Assembly: GCF_018131185.1 (NCBI RefSeq)
Contig: NZ_JAFCJE010000005.1
Location: 1 to 64,000, forward strand
From: Bradyrhizobium diazoefficiens
GTDB lineage: Bacteria; Pseudomonadota; Alphaproteobacteria; Rhizobiales; Xanthobacteraceae
DNA: 64,000 nt
Direction of reading: 5' to 3'
Part shown: positions 40,687 through 49,248 of the stretch, piece after piece
How the letters are laid out: the number at the start of each line of letters is the position of its first letter
Position numbering within the stretch: the stretch's first letter is position 1
Translations under genes and position numbers: made by a program
Notes under the pieces: model-generated
Told to the model about the DNA's origin: nothing
What the model saw: only the letters and a program-made list of their open reading frames with translations
The model's database searches: none

Positions 40687-41457
40687 TTACTGCGACAGCG
40701 CCAATATCCCGCCGGCAAACGCGTGCCAGGCCGCGCTCTCGCTGATCGGCCAGTTCAGCACCTTCACCGCCAGCAGCGCGATCGTGCCGTAGACGTAGAC
40801 CGGATGCACGCGGCCTTCCACACGCCAGTCGCGCACCATGGCGACGACGAGCAGGAGCGATGCCACGACAGCCGGCGCGATCGTCACCGGCACCGGCGGC
40901 GGACCGGGCGGTCCTGGAGGCGCCAGGAATGTCAGGAACCAGCGCGCGATCGCGGCATCGAGGATCGAGACCGCGGCCAGCAGCATCAGGCGCTTGTGAA
41001 TTTCGGGTCTGCGCGTGTTCATGATCGCGAGCACGAAGACGATCGCGAAGAACGCGATCCCGCTCATCGGCACGATCGAGAAACCGATGCCGGCCTCGCG
41101 CTGCCCGAGCGCCGCGGAATGCTGCATGACATGCACGGAGACGAGGAAGCCGAAGATCGTCATCGCGGTGGCGAGTGACACGCCGGCAATGCCGAGCGAA
41201 CGATGATTGGCGACGCGGCCCGAGGCGGCGAGCCAGGTCTGCAGCACGAAATAGAGCGACCAGGTGAAGAACAAGAGTCCGTGAAAGTGAACCACCGGGC
41301 TTGCGGACAACGCACCGCGGGCGAGGGGTAGCCAATAGGTCGGCGCGAAGCCGAGAAACGCGGTGGCCGCGCAGGCCAGGGCCATATGCAGATAAAAATA
41401 TCGTGCAGGCGACGCATCACGCGCGCGGACACGACGGTCGTCGGTCAGAGTCGTCAT
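40687..41457 (-). CDS. Multi-pass hypothetical membrane protein
   Basis: A 256-residue integral membrane protein with about seven hydrophobic segments. Histidines fall in or near them (YLHMALACAA, VVHFHGLLFFTWSL, SVHVMQHSAAL), a layout that could hold heme, as in small cytochrome-like membrane proteins. The FHGLLFFTWSLYFVLQTWLA segment is distinctive, but I do not recognise the family. ATG 41457 is taken; the frame to 41505 has no added features. Confidence 0.7.
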   Translation of the reverse strand: MTTLTDDRRVRARDASPARYFYLHMALACAATAFLGFAPTYWLPLARGALSASPVVHFHGLLFFTWSLYFVLQTWLAASGRVANHRSLGIAGVSLATAMTIFGFLVSVHVMQHSAALGQREAGIGFSIVPMSGIAFFAIVFVLAIMNTRRPEIHKRLMLLAAVSILDAAIARWFLTFLAPPGPPGPPPVPVTIAPAVVASLLLVVAMVRDWRVEGRVHPVYVYGTIALLAVKVLNWPISESAAWHAFAGGILALSQ

Positions 41458-41521
41458 CAGGAGTGAGTCTGGGGCGGTGGGGTTTGGTTCAATGCCGGCC
41501 GACACCGGCTTTCTATGTGCC

Positions 41522-43099
41522 TCATCCCCCCGCGCTCAATTCTGCGCGATCGAGCTCCTCTTCGATCCGGTGGAAGGCGTCGTCGCCGATCACCTCGGTG
41601 GCGCGGAGATCGAAAATCGATCTGCGCGCAGCCTCGATGGCGCGGCGGCGCAGGGGATCGGCGGGCAGTTCGCTATTGGCGATGCCGCCGCCTGGATCGT
41701 TTTCGGCCTGCATCAGGATCGCACGATATTCGAGCCGCAGGATCTCCGCTTCCTCCGACGGATCGCTGTCGATCGCATCGAGCGCGGCGCGATAGGCGAC
41801 GGCGCGGGCGTGCGCGACCTCGGTGCCGACGGGATCGTCGTCCCTGAGGTCGAACGCCAGAATCAGCGGCCGCAGCGTCAGGCCCTGGATCACCAGCGAT
41901 CCCAGCACCACCGCAAAGGCGATGAAGACGATGAAGTCGCGATAGGGAAAATTCTCCGGCAGTGCGAAGGCGGTGGCGAGCGTGACGAGACCGCGCATGC
42001 CGCACCAGGAGATGATGAGGCCGCCCTTGGCCGAAGCGACCTGCTTCGGATCCTTCGGGTGATAGATCCCCTGCGCGACCAGCACACGCAAGCTCGTGCG
42101 GTAGAACGTCACCCAGAGCAGCCGGACCAGCACCACGGTGAGCAGGATCCAGGCCGCTGCCACGCAATATTCCCAGCGCACGTCCGCGTCCAGCCGCGTC
42201 CAGATCGGCCGCATCTGCATGCCGATCAGCATGAAGGCGAGCACGTTGAGCACGAACACCATCGTCTCCCAGACCGCATAGGACGGCACCCGCAGCCGTG
42301 CCGGCATGCGCGCCCCCGCCGTGCGCGCGAGGGTGATGCCGTAGACCACGATGGTGAGGATGCCGGAGAGGCCGAGGTGCTCTGCGGCGATCCAGATCAT
42401 GAACGTCGTGGCGAATTGCACGATGATCGCGCTCGGCGCCTCGGTCACGCGCTCCATGAACAGCGGAATGATGCGTCCTGCGACGAATCCCGCCACGACG
42501 CTGCCGACCAGCGCCAGTGCCATGGTCGGCGCGACCTGGCTCCATGTCAGATGCTCGGCGGCGACCGCACCGACCGCGATGCGATAGATCAGGAGCGCGG
42601 TGGCATCGTTGAGCAGGCTTTCGCCTTCCAGCACCTTCACCATGCGGTGGGGCAGCTTGACCTGGCTCAGGATCGCGACCGCCGCGGCCGCATCGGGCGG
42701 CGCCACGATGGCGCCGAGGGCAACCGCGGCGGCCCACGGCATATCGGGCATCAGCCGGTGCGCGACGAAGGCGACGCCAGCCGTGGTCAGGCCGACCGCG
42801 GCGACGACCAGGGTCGAGACGGGAACCCAGTTGTTGCGCAGATCGCGCAGCGAGGTGTCGAAGGCGGCGTCGAGCAGCACCGGTGCGACAAAAAGCGCTA
42901 ATGCCAGGTCCGGCTCCAGCGTCCAGGACGGACTGGATGGCACGAAGGCGATCAGTGCGCCGCCGATGGCGAGAAAGGTCGGGTAAGGGACCTTGATCCG
43001 TCGCGCCAGCGCCGATAAGGCAACGGCGCCGAGCAAAAGCGTGATGATCCATTCGAATGTCGACACGATGATCCCCGAAGCCGATATGAGCGGCGCCAC
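41522..43099 (-). CDS. CPA1-type Na+(K+)/H+ antiporter
   Basis: A 525-residue cation:proton antiporter of the CPA1 (NhaP/YjcE-like) family with 12 or so membrane segments. The ion-binding signature ESLLNDATALLIYRIAVGAV is present, with PPDAAAAVAILSQVKLP upstream and SWCGMRGLVTLATAFALPE in the C-terminal half. A cytosolic helical tail of about 100 residues follows. It exchanges Na+ or K+ for protons across the inner membrane. It is divergent from the TPR gene. Confidence 0.93.
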   Translation of the reverse strand: MAPLISASGIIVSTFEWIITLLLGAVALSALARRIKVPYPTFLAIGGALIAFVPSSPSWTLEPDLALALFVAPVLLDAAFDTSLRDLRNNWVPVSTLVVAAVGLTTAGVAFVAHRLMPDMPWAAAVALGAIVAPPDAAAAVAILSQVKLPHRMVKVLEGESLLNDATALLIYRIAVGAVAAEHLTWSQVAPTMALALVGSVVAGFVAGRIIPLFMERVTEAPSAIIVQFATTFMIWIAAEHLGLSGILTIVVYGITLARTAGARMPARLRVPSYAVWETMVFVLNVLAFMLIGMQMRPIWTRLDADVRWEYCVAAAWILLTVVLVRLLWVTFYRTSLRVLVAQGIYHPKDPKQVASAKGGLIISWCGMRGLVTLATAFALPENFPYRDFIVFIAFAVVLGSLVIQGLTLRPLILAFDLRDDDPVGTEVAHARAVAYRAALDAIDSDPSEEAEILRLEYRAILMQAENDPGGGIANSELPADPLRRRAIEAARRSIFDLRATEVIGDDAFHRIEEELDRAELSAGG

Positions 43100-43194
43100 A
43101 AGCTAGCACCAATCCGGGTCTATGATGGATAGTACGGCCCCGAGGCAAGACTTGAAGCAAGAGTTAAGAGACCGAAAGCAAGACTCCGACTGCA

Positions 43195-43965
43195 ATGAGC
43201 ATGCGTTTCCGAAACCTCATTCAATCGTCAGCTGGCCTGTTGCTTTGCGCGCTCCCGCTCGCCGCCGCTCAGGCTGCGACCGGCGGCGAGCCGGCTGGGG
43301 TCATACAGGTCGATATTGCCTCATGCCTTGCGGCGGCAGCAGCCGACGACATGAACAAGGCCGCCACAGCCTGCGCCGCCGTGATCGACAATGAAAAGAC
43401 GGCGAAGGCGGATCTGATCAAGGCGCTGATCGCACGCGCGGCGCTCTATGCGCGGCACGACCAGATCGATCGGGCCATCGCCGACGACAGCCGCGCGCTT
43501 CTGCTCGACCCCACCCTTGCCGACATCTTCAATGCGCGCGGCGAGCTCTGGCTCAGGAAGGGCGACAAGCCCAAGGCGGTCCAGGATTTCGGCGCGGCAC
43601 TGAAGATCAATCCGAACCACGAGAAGGCCAAGGCCAATCACAAGGCGATGGCACGCGAGCTCGAGCGGATCGGCGCGCAGATGGCCCTCGCCGGCAAGCC
43701 CAGCTTCAATTGCAGGCGTGCGGCCCGAGCCGTCGAGAAGGCGATCTGCGGCAATCGCGAGCTCGCCGATCTCGATCGCGAGATTTTTGGGTCGAACGCA
43801 CGTGCGATCCGGGAGGCGCGCAATGCGGCGGAAGCGAAGAACCTCCAGCGCGAGCAAGACGAGTTCATCGCGCGCCGCAATGCCGAATTCGGCCGGCCGG
43901 GGTACGATCTGAAGAAGGCGATGCAGGAGCGATTGCAACGGCTCAACGGGGTGGACGGGTTTTGA
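43195..43965 (+). CDS. Secreted TPR protein with LprI-like C-terminus
   Basis: A 256-residue precursor with signal peptide (RFRNLIQSSAGLLLCALPLA), two to three TPR units (KADLIKALIARAALYARHDQ, DPTLADIFNARGELWLRKGD), then a C-terminal domain starting PSFNCRRAARAVEKAICGNRE and ending FGRPGYDLKKAMQERLQRLN. The F-x-C-x-x-A...VEKxIC pattern is that of the LprI/DUF1311 lysozyme-inhibitor family. The next gene is a paralogue. Confidence 0.82.
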   Translation: MSMRFRNLIQSSAGLLLCALPLAAAQAATGGEPAGVIQVDIASCLAAAAADDMNKAATACAAVIDNEKTAKADLIKALIARAALYARHDQIDRAIADDSRALLLDPTLADIFNARGELWLRKGDKPKAVQDFGAALKINPNHEKAKANHKAMARELERIGAQMALAGKPSFNCRRAARAVEKAICGNRELADLDREIFGSNARAIREARNAAEAKNLQREQDEFIARRNAEFGRPGYDLKKAMQERLQRLNGVDGF

Positions 43966-44096
43966 GCTCTTCGCCTCTCCCCGCAAGCGGGGCGAGCGAG
44001 TGCAAGCATCGTCTGCCCCTGACTACAGCCCTCATTGAACCCATCCCTTGCCAGCCGCGACAATGGTGAGAACCCGACGTCACGGAGTCCTCTGCC

Positions 44097-45482
44097 ATGT
44101 GCGGCACGCTACCTTCCGCGCAAACCTCTTCGTTTGCCAAGAGTTCGCTGCGAATCTTTCTGTTCAGCGCGGCAATGAGCTTCCTTGTCGCCGCCCCGGC
44201 CTCTGCCGCCGCCGATTGCGTGCCGGGCAGCAAGGCTGCTCCGGCCGAGTTGATCCTGGCCTGCAGCACCATCATCGACCAGGCCGCCAATCCCGCTTCC
44301 GACCGCGCCGCGGCCCTGCTGGTTCGCGCCGACGCCCATGCGCGCACCTCGGGCGGCCTCACTCAGGCGCTGCGAGACATCGACCGCGCCATTGCGCTCA
44401 ACGGCAAGGATGCAAAGGCCTGGCGCCTGCGAGGAGACCTTCTGCGCGAGGCCGGCGGAGACCTCAACCGCGCCGCGGCTGACCTCAGCAAGGCGATCGA
44501 GCTTGATCCCGAGAATGCGGAAGCCTTCGAGCTGCGCGGTGTCGTCTATACCAATCAGCGCCGGCTCGACCGCGCGCTCGCCGACTACGACCAGGCCATC
44601 AAGCTGAAGCCGGATTATGCGCAGGCCTGGTCCGACCGCGGCGTGGCCTATTACCTCGCCGGCGACAACGAAAAGGCGATCAAGAATTTCGACGAGGCCT
44701 TGCGGCTCGACCCCGACCGGCCCCGCACCTACACCAACCGTGGCGCGGCCTGGAAGAAGCTCGGCCAGCTCGACAAGGCGGTCGCCGATGACGGCGAGGC
44801 GATCAGGCTCGATCCGAAGGTGCCGGAATATTACGACAATCGCGGCCTGACCTACGCCGCGATGGGCGAGTACGACAAGGCGATTGCCGATTACGACCAG
44901 GCGATCCGGCGGGAGCGGCGCGCCAATTTCCTGACCAATCGCGGCGATTCCCATCAGTTCAAGGGCGAGCTCGGAGCTGCGCTGAGCGACTATGATGCCG
45001 CGCTCGAGCTCGATCCGGATTTCGCAAAGACCTACAACAACCGCGCCGTGCTCTACAAGAAGATGGGAGAGCGGAAGAAGGCGCTGGCCGATTATGAAAC
45101 GGCGCTCAAGCTGGACCCCGGCAACGAGAATGCAGCGAACGGCCGCCGCAGCACGATGGCGGAGATCGCCAAGTTCGGCGGCGAGCCGCCGCGGGCGCTG
45201 AATGCGGCGTCCGGCAACGGTCCGTCCTTCCCATGCGCGACGGCCAGGCGTGAGGTCGAGAAGGTGATCTGTGCCGATCCGCAACTGGGCGTGCTTGACC
45301 GCCAGATCGCCGAGACGTTCGAGCGCGTGCTCAAATCGGCGGGCAAGCGCGCGGCCGGCGAGCTGCGCAAGACCCAGCGCGATTTCCTCAGCCTCCGTAA
45401 CGCCAGCTTTGGTCGTCCCGGCTACGACCTGAAGAAGATCATGCAGGACCGTCTGCAACGGCTGAATGCGATGGAGAGCTGA
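44097..45482 (+). CDS. Secreted TPR protein with LprI-like C-terminus (paralogue)
   Basis: A 461-residue precursor with signal peptide (FLFSAAMSFLVAAPASAAAD) and seven or eight regular TPR units (RLRGDLLREAGGDLNRAAAD, AWSDRGVAYYLAGDNEKAIK, YDNRGLTYAAMGEYDKAIAD), ending with the same domain as the upstream gene (FPCATARREVEKVICADPQL ... FGRPGYDLKKIMQDRLQRLN). It is probably a periplasmic scaffold joined to a lysozyme-inhibitor-like domain. It is a tandem duplicate with expanded TPR region. Confidence 0.85.
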   Translation: MCGTLPSAQTSSFAKSSLRIFLFSAAMSFLVAAPASAAADCVPGSKAAPAELILACSTIIDQAANPASDRAAALLVRADAHARTSGGLTQALRDIDRAIALNGKDAKAWRLRGDLLREAGGDLNRAAADLSKAIELDPENAEAFELRGVVYTNQRRLDRALADYDQAIKLKPDYAQAWSDRGVAYYLAGDNEKAIKNFDEALRLDPDRPRTYTNRGAAWKKLGQLDKAVADDGEAIRLDPKVPEYYDNRGLTYAAMGEYDKAIADYDQAIRRERRANFLTNRGDSHQFKGELGAALSDYDAALELDPDFAKTYNNRAVLYKKMGERKKALADYETALKLDPGNENAANGRRSTMAEIAKFGGEPPRALNAASGNGPSFPCATARREVEKVICADPQLGVLDRQIAETFERVLKSAGKRAAGELRKTQRDFLSLRNASFGRPGYDLKKIMQDRLQRLNAMES

Positions 45483-45518
45483 GAACCGAGAGCCGAAGTC
45501 GCGTGGCTGGCTCCGGTT

Positions 45519-45667
45519 ACCTCTCTCGCTTGCGGGAGAGGTCGACGCGCTCGAAGAGCGCGGCGGGTGAGGGCTTTCTCCCCTTGGGGATTTCCTCGAA
45601 CGCCTCTGGCAATCCCGGCGCGGCGGCCCCCCCACCCCCAGCCCTCCTCCGCGAGAGGGAGAGGGAG
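45519..45667. repeat. Palindromic intergenic repeat, family E copy 2
   Basis: CTCTCTCGCTTGCGGGAGAG at the left and CCCTCCTCCGCGAGAGGGAG at the right, separated by about 100 bases including GGGTGAGGGCTTTCTCCCC. It occupies most of the 333-base gap 45483-45815, in which I find no gene. Confidence 0.7.
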
Positions 45668-45815
45668 TAATGCCCCATCCTTTTCAGCTTGAACCGCGGC
45701 TCGTTCCCGGGAAAATAGCCCCCAAACAAGTCCGATACTTGATCCGGGTCATGGCGGGGCGACCGTCCTGCCGCAAGGTTCAAGGTCAGGCCAATAAAGG
45801 GACGGGAGCGCGGGA

Positions 45816-47726
45816 ATGAACGCCGACGGTAAAAGTCGTTATCACGAAGTCCATGCGCGCTCGCTGGCCGATCCCGAAGGCTTCTGGGCCGAGGCGGCAA
45901 AGGAGATCGACTGGATCGAGCCGCCGAAGACGATCTTCGATCCCTCGCAGGGAACCTACGGCCGCTGGTTCGCTGGCGGTGTCGTCAATACCTGCTACAA
46001 CGCGCTCGATCGCCATGTCGAACGCGGCCGCGCCGACCAGGTCGCGCTGATCCATGATTCGCCGCTGACGGGCGGCGTCACCCAACTGACCTATGCGGAA
46101 CTGCTGAACGAGGTGCAGGCGCTCGCCGCGATCATGCAGGATTTCGGCGTCGCCAAGGGCGATCGTGTCATCCTCTATATGCCGATGGTGACGGAGGCCG
46201 TGGTCGCGATGCTCGCCTGCGCGCGGATCGGTGCAGTGCATTCCGTGGTGTTCGGCGGCTTTGCCGCGAAAGAGCTCGCCACCCGAATCGACGACGCGCA
46301 GCCGAAACTCATTCTCTCCGCAAGCTGCGGCATCGAGCCGGGCCGGATCGTGCAGTACAAGCCGCTGCTCGACGAGGCGATCAGGCTTGCCGGCAGCAAG
46401 CCGAAGGCCTGCATCGTGCTGCAACGTCCACAACTGACTTGCGACCTGACCCCGGGCCGGGACTATGATTGGGCGAGCCTGCGCCGCAAGGCGCTGAACG
46501 ACGGCAAGAAAGCGCCTTGCGTCCCGGTCGCCGCGACCGATCCGCTCTACATCCTCTATACTTCAGGCACCACGGGCATTCCCAAGGGCGTCGTGCGTGA
46601 CAATGGCGGCCATCTCGTCGCGGTGAAATGGTCGATGTTCAACCTCTACGGCGTCAAGCCGGGCGAGGTGTGGTGGTGCGGCTCCGATATCGGCTGGGTG
46701 GTCGGCCACAGCTACATCGTCTACGGTCCGCTGCTGCACGGCGCGACGACGATCATGTACGAGGGCAAGCCGGTCGGTACGCCCGATGCCGGCGCGTTCT
46801 GGCGCGTCATCTCGGAGCACAAGGCGGTCGCGTTCTTCACCGCGCCGACCGCGTTCCGCGCGATCCGGAAAGAGGATCCGGAAGGAAAGTTCATCCGGCA
46901 GTACGACCTGTCGAAGTTCCGCACGCTCTTTTTGGCCGGCGAGCGCGCCGATCCGCCGACGGTGGAATGGGCTGAGCAGCAGCTGAAGGTGCCGGTGATC
47001 GACCATTGGTGGCAGACCGAGACCGGCTGGTGCATCGCCGGCAACCCGGTCGGACTCGGCATGCTGCCGGTGAAGCACGGCTCGCCGACGGTGCCGATGC
47101 CGGGCTACCAGGTGGACGTGGTCGACGAGGCGGCAAAGCCCGTGGGACCCAACACCATGGGCTCGATCGTCATCAAGCTGCCGATGCCGCCCGGTTGCCT
47201 GCCGACGCTGTGGAATCAGGATGAGCGCTTCAGGGAGGCGTATCTCAGCGAATTCCCCGGCTATTACAAAACATCCGATGCCGGCTACAAGGACGAGGAC
47301 GGCTACGTCTTCGTCATGGGCCGCACCGACGACATCATCAACGTCGCCGGCCATCGGCTCTCCACCGGCGGCATGGAGGAGATTCTGGCCTCGCATCCCG
47401 ATGTCGCCGAATGTGCCGTGCTTGGCGTCAAGGACGCGATCAAGGGCGAGGTGCCCTGCGGCTTCCTGGTCCTCAAGGCCGGCGTGAAGCGTGCGCCGGC
47501 GGAGATCGAGAAGGAGATCGTCGCGCTGGTGCGCGACAAGCTCGGCCCGGTCGCCGCCTTCAAGCTCGCGATCACGGTCGGCCGCCTGCCGAAGACGCGT
47601 TCCGGCAAGATTCTTCGCGGCACCATCAAGAAGATCGCCGACGGCGAGACCTGGACCATGCCGGCGACGATTGAAGATCCAAAGACGCTCGACGAGATCG
47701 GGGAGGCGCTGAAGGGGAGGGTGTGA
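45816..47726 (+). CDS. prpE: Propionyl-CoA synthetase
   Basis: A 636-residue acyl-CoA synthetase of the acetyl/propionyl-CoA synthetase group, which activates propionate (or acetate) with ATP and CoA through an acyl-AMP. Motifs are P-loop LYILYTSGTTGIPKGVVRDN, WWQTETGW, the hinge region MGRTDDIINVAGHRLSTG and the acetylatable lysine in LPKTRSGKILRGTI. YHEVHARSLADPEGFWAEAA and SDIGWVVGHSYIVYGPL fit PrpE better than Acs. It is a single gene. Confidence 0.92.
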   Translation: MNADGKSRYHEVHARSLADPEGFWAEAAKEIDWIEPPKTIFDPSQGTYGRWFAGGVVNTCYNALDRHVERGRADQVALIHDSPLTGGVTQLTYAELLNEVQALAAIMQDFGVAKGDRVILYMPMVTEAVVAMLACARIGAVHSVVFGGFAAKELATRIDDAQPKLILSASCGIEPGRIVQYKPLLDEAIRLAGSKPKACIVLQRPQLTCDLTPGRDYDWASLRRKALNDGKKAPCVPVAATDPLYILYTSGTTGIPKGVVRDNGGHLVAVKWSMFNLYGVKPGEVWWCGSDIGWVVGHSYIVYGPLLHGATTIMYEGKPVGTPDAGAFWRVISEHKAVAFFTAPTAFRAIRKEDPEGKFIRQYDLSKFRTLFLAGERADPPTVEWAEQQLKVPVIDHWWQTETGWCIAGNPVGLGMLPVKHGSPTVPMPGYQVDVVDEAAKPVGPNTMGSIVIKLPMPPGCLPTLWNQDERFREAYLSEFPGYYKTSDAGYKDEDGYVFVMGRTDDIINVAGHRLSTGGMEEILASHPDVAECAVLGVKDAIKGEVPCGFLVLKAGVKRAPAEIEKEIVALVRDKLGPVAAFKLAITVGRLPKTRSGKILRGTIKKIADGETWTMPATIEDPKTLDEIGEALKGRV

Positions 47727-47770
47727 GGCGATCAGATGGGGCTTGAATAGGCCGCATTTTTCCGCTCAAC

Positions 47771-47882
47771 CCTCATCCTAAGGCGCGCGCCCGGCGCGCA
47801 TCTCGAAGGATGAAAGGCCCCGCTGCTGCATCCGGGCCTGCATGGTTCGCGACGCCCGCTGCGCGGGCTCCTCGCCATGAGG
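47771..47882. repeat. Intergenic repeat family D, copy 2
   Basis: CCTCATCCTAAGGCGCGCG ... CATCTCGAAGGATGAAAGG ... CTCGCCATGAGG, the same block order as 3074-3203. It fills the space between prpE and the lipoprotein gene. Confidence 0.75.
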
Positions 47883-47896
47883 ACGAAAGAGCTGCT

Positions 47897-48157
47897 ATGA
47901 ATTCGAAGCCGTTTCTTGCGATTGTGTTTGCCGGCCTCATGCTCTCCGCCTGCTCCTCGCGCTATCAGACGCCGGTGGCGGCGGGTGGTGACGATGACGA
48001 CGCGGTCTGCCAGAGCCGCGGCTATGCGGTAGGCTCGCCGGAATACGTGGCCTGCCGCAAGGACCGCGACGTCCAGCGCAACGCCGCCACCGCGCGTGCC
48101 GACCGTCGCCAGCGCGACCTCGGCGAATACATGCTGAACCATCCCGAGCGGCCTTGA
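47897..48157 (+). CDS. Small lipoprotein
   Basis: An 86-residue lipoprotein precursor. The signal sequence ends in lipobox LMLSAC (Cys19), followed by a Gly/Asp stretch (GGDDDDAV) and a charged domain with two further cysteines (DAVCQSRGYAVGSPEYVACR) and an Arg-rich helix. It should be anchored in a membrane facing the periplasm. ATG 47897 is chosen because it begins the signal peptide. Function unknown. Confidence 0.8.
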   Translation: MNSKPFLAIVFAGLMLSACSSRYQTPVAAGGDDDDAVCQSRGYAVGSPEYVACRKDRDVQRNAATARADRRQRDLGEYMLNHPERP

Positions 48158-48258
48158 TGTGAGGTGCGGCATTATCCTGCCGCGCCGCGCACAACGCATT
48201 CGTTGTTTCCGTGGCACATCTGCAACGACGTGGCCAAATCGTGGCGGCCTTCGCCTGG

Positions 48259-48274
48259 TTTGATCGGCATCAAA
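48259..48274. promoter_or_regulatory. FNR/FixK-type box upstream of ompW
   Basis: TTTGATCGGCATCAAA is a perfect 16-base palindrome containing TTGAT-N4-ATCAA, the FNR/FixK consensus. Its centre is about 83 bases before the ompW ATG, so a start of transcription near 48308 would place it at the activator position (about -41.5). Confidence 0.8.
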
Positions 48275-48349
48275 TCCTTCACCATCCCCTTTCTGCTCTG
48301 ACGCTCTTGTCGCGCAACGACGCGCGAGAGACGGCTGAAGGGGATTGAA

Positions 48350-49096
48350 ATGCAGAGAACGACAAGAAACCTGGCGCGGCTTGCGACGGTTGGTGCGATG
48401 ATCGCGGGCACGTTTGCATCGGTGCAGGCGGCTGATTTGCCGGTTTACAAGAAGGCGCCGCCGCAGGTGGAGGCGTTCAATCCGTGGATGGTGCGCCTGC
48501 GCGTGCTCGGCGTGTTGCCCGATGCCGGCGGCTCGACCGTCAGTGTGGCGGGCGTACCCTCGCTGTCGTCGCCGAATTCCGGCCTCTCGATCAGCGATCA
48601 GGTCGTCCCCGAGCTCGACATCAGCTATTTTTTCACCAAGAACATCGCGGCCGAACTGATCCTCGGCGTCACCCGGCACTCGATCAGCGGCACCGGCTCG
48701 CTTGCGAACCTGCCGATCGGAAAGACCACGCTGCTGCCGCCGACGCTGACGCTGCAATATCACTTCGACCAGTTCGGCGCGTTCAAGCCGTATATCGGCG
48801 CCGGCGTCAACTACACCGTGTTCTTCAACAATTCGGCGGCCAATGCGCCGGCCGCCATCGCCGGTCCGCCCGCGATCGTCGCCACCACCACCAACCTGCA
48901 CGTCAGCAATGCATGGGGCGGCGCCGTGCAGTTCGGCTTCGACTACATGATCGACCGGCACTGGGGTCTCAACGTCGACGTCAAGAAGCTCTGGCTGCGT
49001 CCGGATTACAGCGCGACCGTCTCCGGCCTGCCGGTCACCGGCACCGCGCATATCGATCCGTGGCTGGTCGGCGCGGGCGTGACGTACAAGTTCTGA
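48350..49096 (+). CDS. ompW: OmpW family outer membrane protein
   Basis: A 248-residue precursor of an eight-stranded outer membrane barrel. A signal peptide (RNLARLATVGAMIAGTFASV ending VQA) is followed by ADLPVYKKAPP and OmpW features: NPWMVRLRVLGVLPD, IAAELILGVTRHSI, PTLTLQYHFDQFGAFKPYIG and a final strand VGAGVTYKF. OmpW channels pass small hydrophobic molecules. The FNR/FixK box suggests induction under low oxygen. AAGGGGATT precedes the ATG. Confidence 0.92.
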   Translation: MQRTTRNLARLATVGAMIAGTFASVQAADLPVYKKAPPQVEAFNPWMVRLRVLGVLPDAGGSTVSVAGVPSLSSPNSGLSISDQVVPELDISYFFTKNIAAELILGVTRHSISGTGSLANLPIGKTTLLPPTLTLQYHFDQFGAFKPYIGAGVNYTVFFNNSAANAPAAIAGPPAIVATTTNLHVSNAWGGAVQFGFDYMIDRHWGLNVDVKKLWLRPDYSATVSGLPVTGTAHIDPWLVGAGVTYKF

Positions 49097-49123
49097 GGGA
49101 CGCTCGCATAGAACGACAACTCC

Positions 49124-49146
49124 GCAGTCGTCCCGGGGACGACTGC
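49124..49146. repeat. Short palindrome, family B-like (copy 5)
   Basis: GCAGTCGTCCC-G-GGGACGACTGC is a perfect inverted repeat with one central base. It lies between the ompW stop and the terminator, and shares the GTCGTCCCGG end with the other family B elements. Confidence 0.65.
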
Positions 49147-49190
49147 GCGGGTGTGGCGCGCTCTATCGCTCAAACCCCTCTCACAAACAG

Positions 49191-49218
49191 AAACGCGGCG
49201 GGTTCTCCCGCCGCGTTT
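49191..49218. terminator. Bidirectional intrinsic terminator
   Basis: A perfect 12-bp stem AAACGCGGCGGG/CCCGCCGCGTTT with loop TTCT, between convergent ompW and trcR. The A and T tails at each side make it usable in both directions. Confidence 0.88.
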
Positions 49219-49248
49219 GCATTCGATGGTGAATGAACGAGAGAGGAA

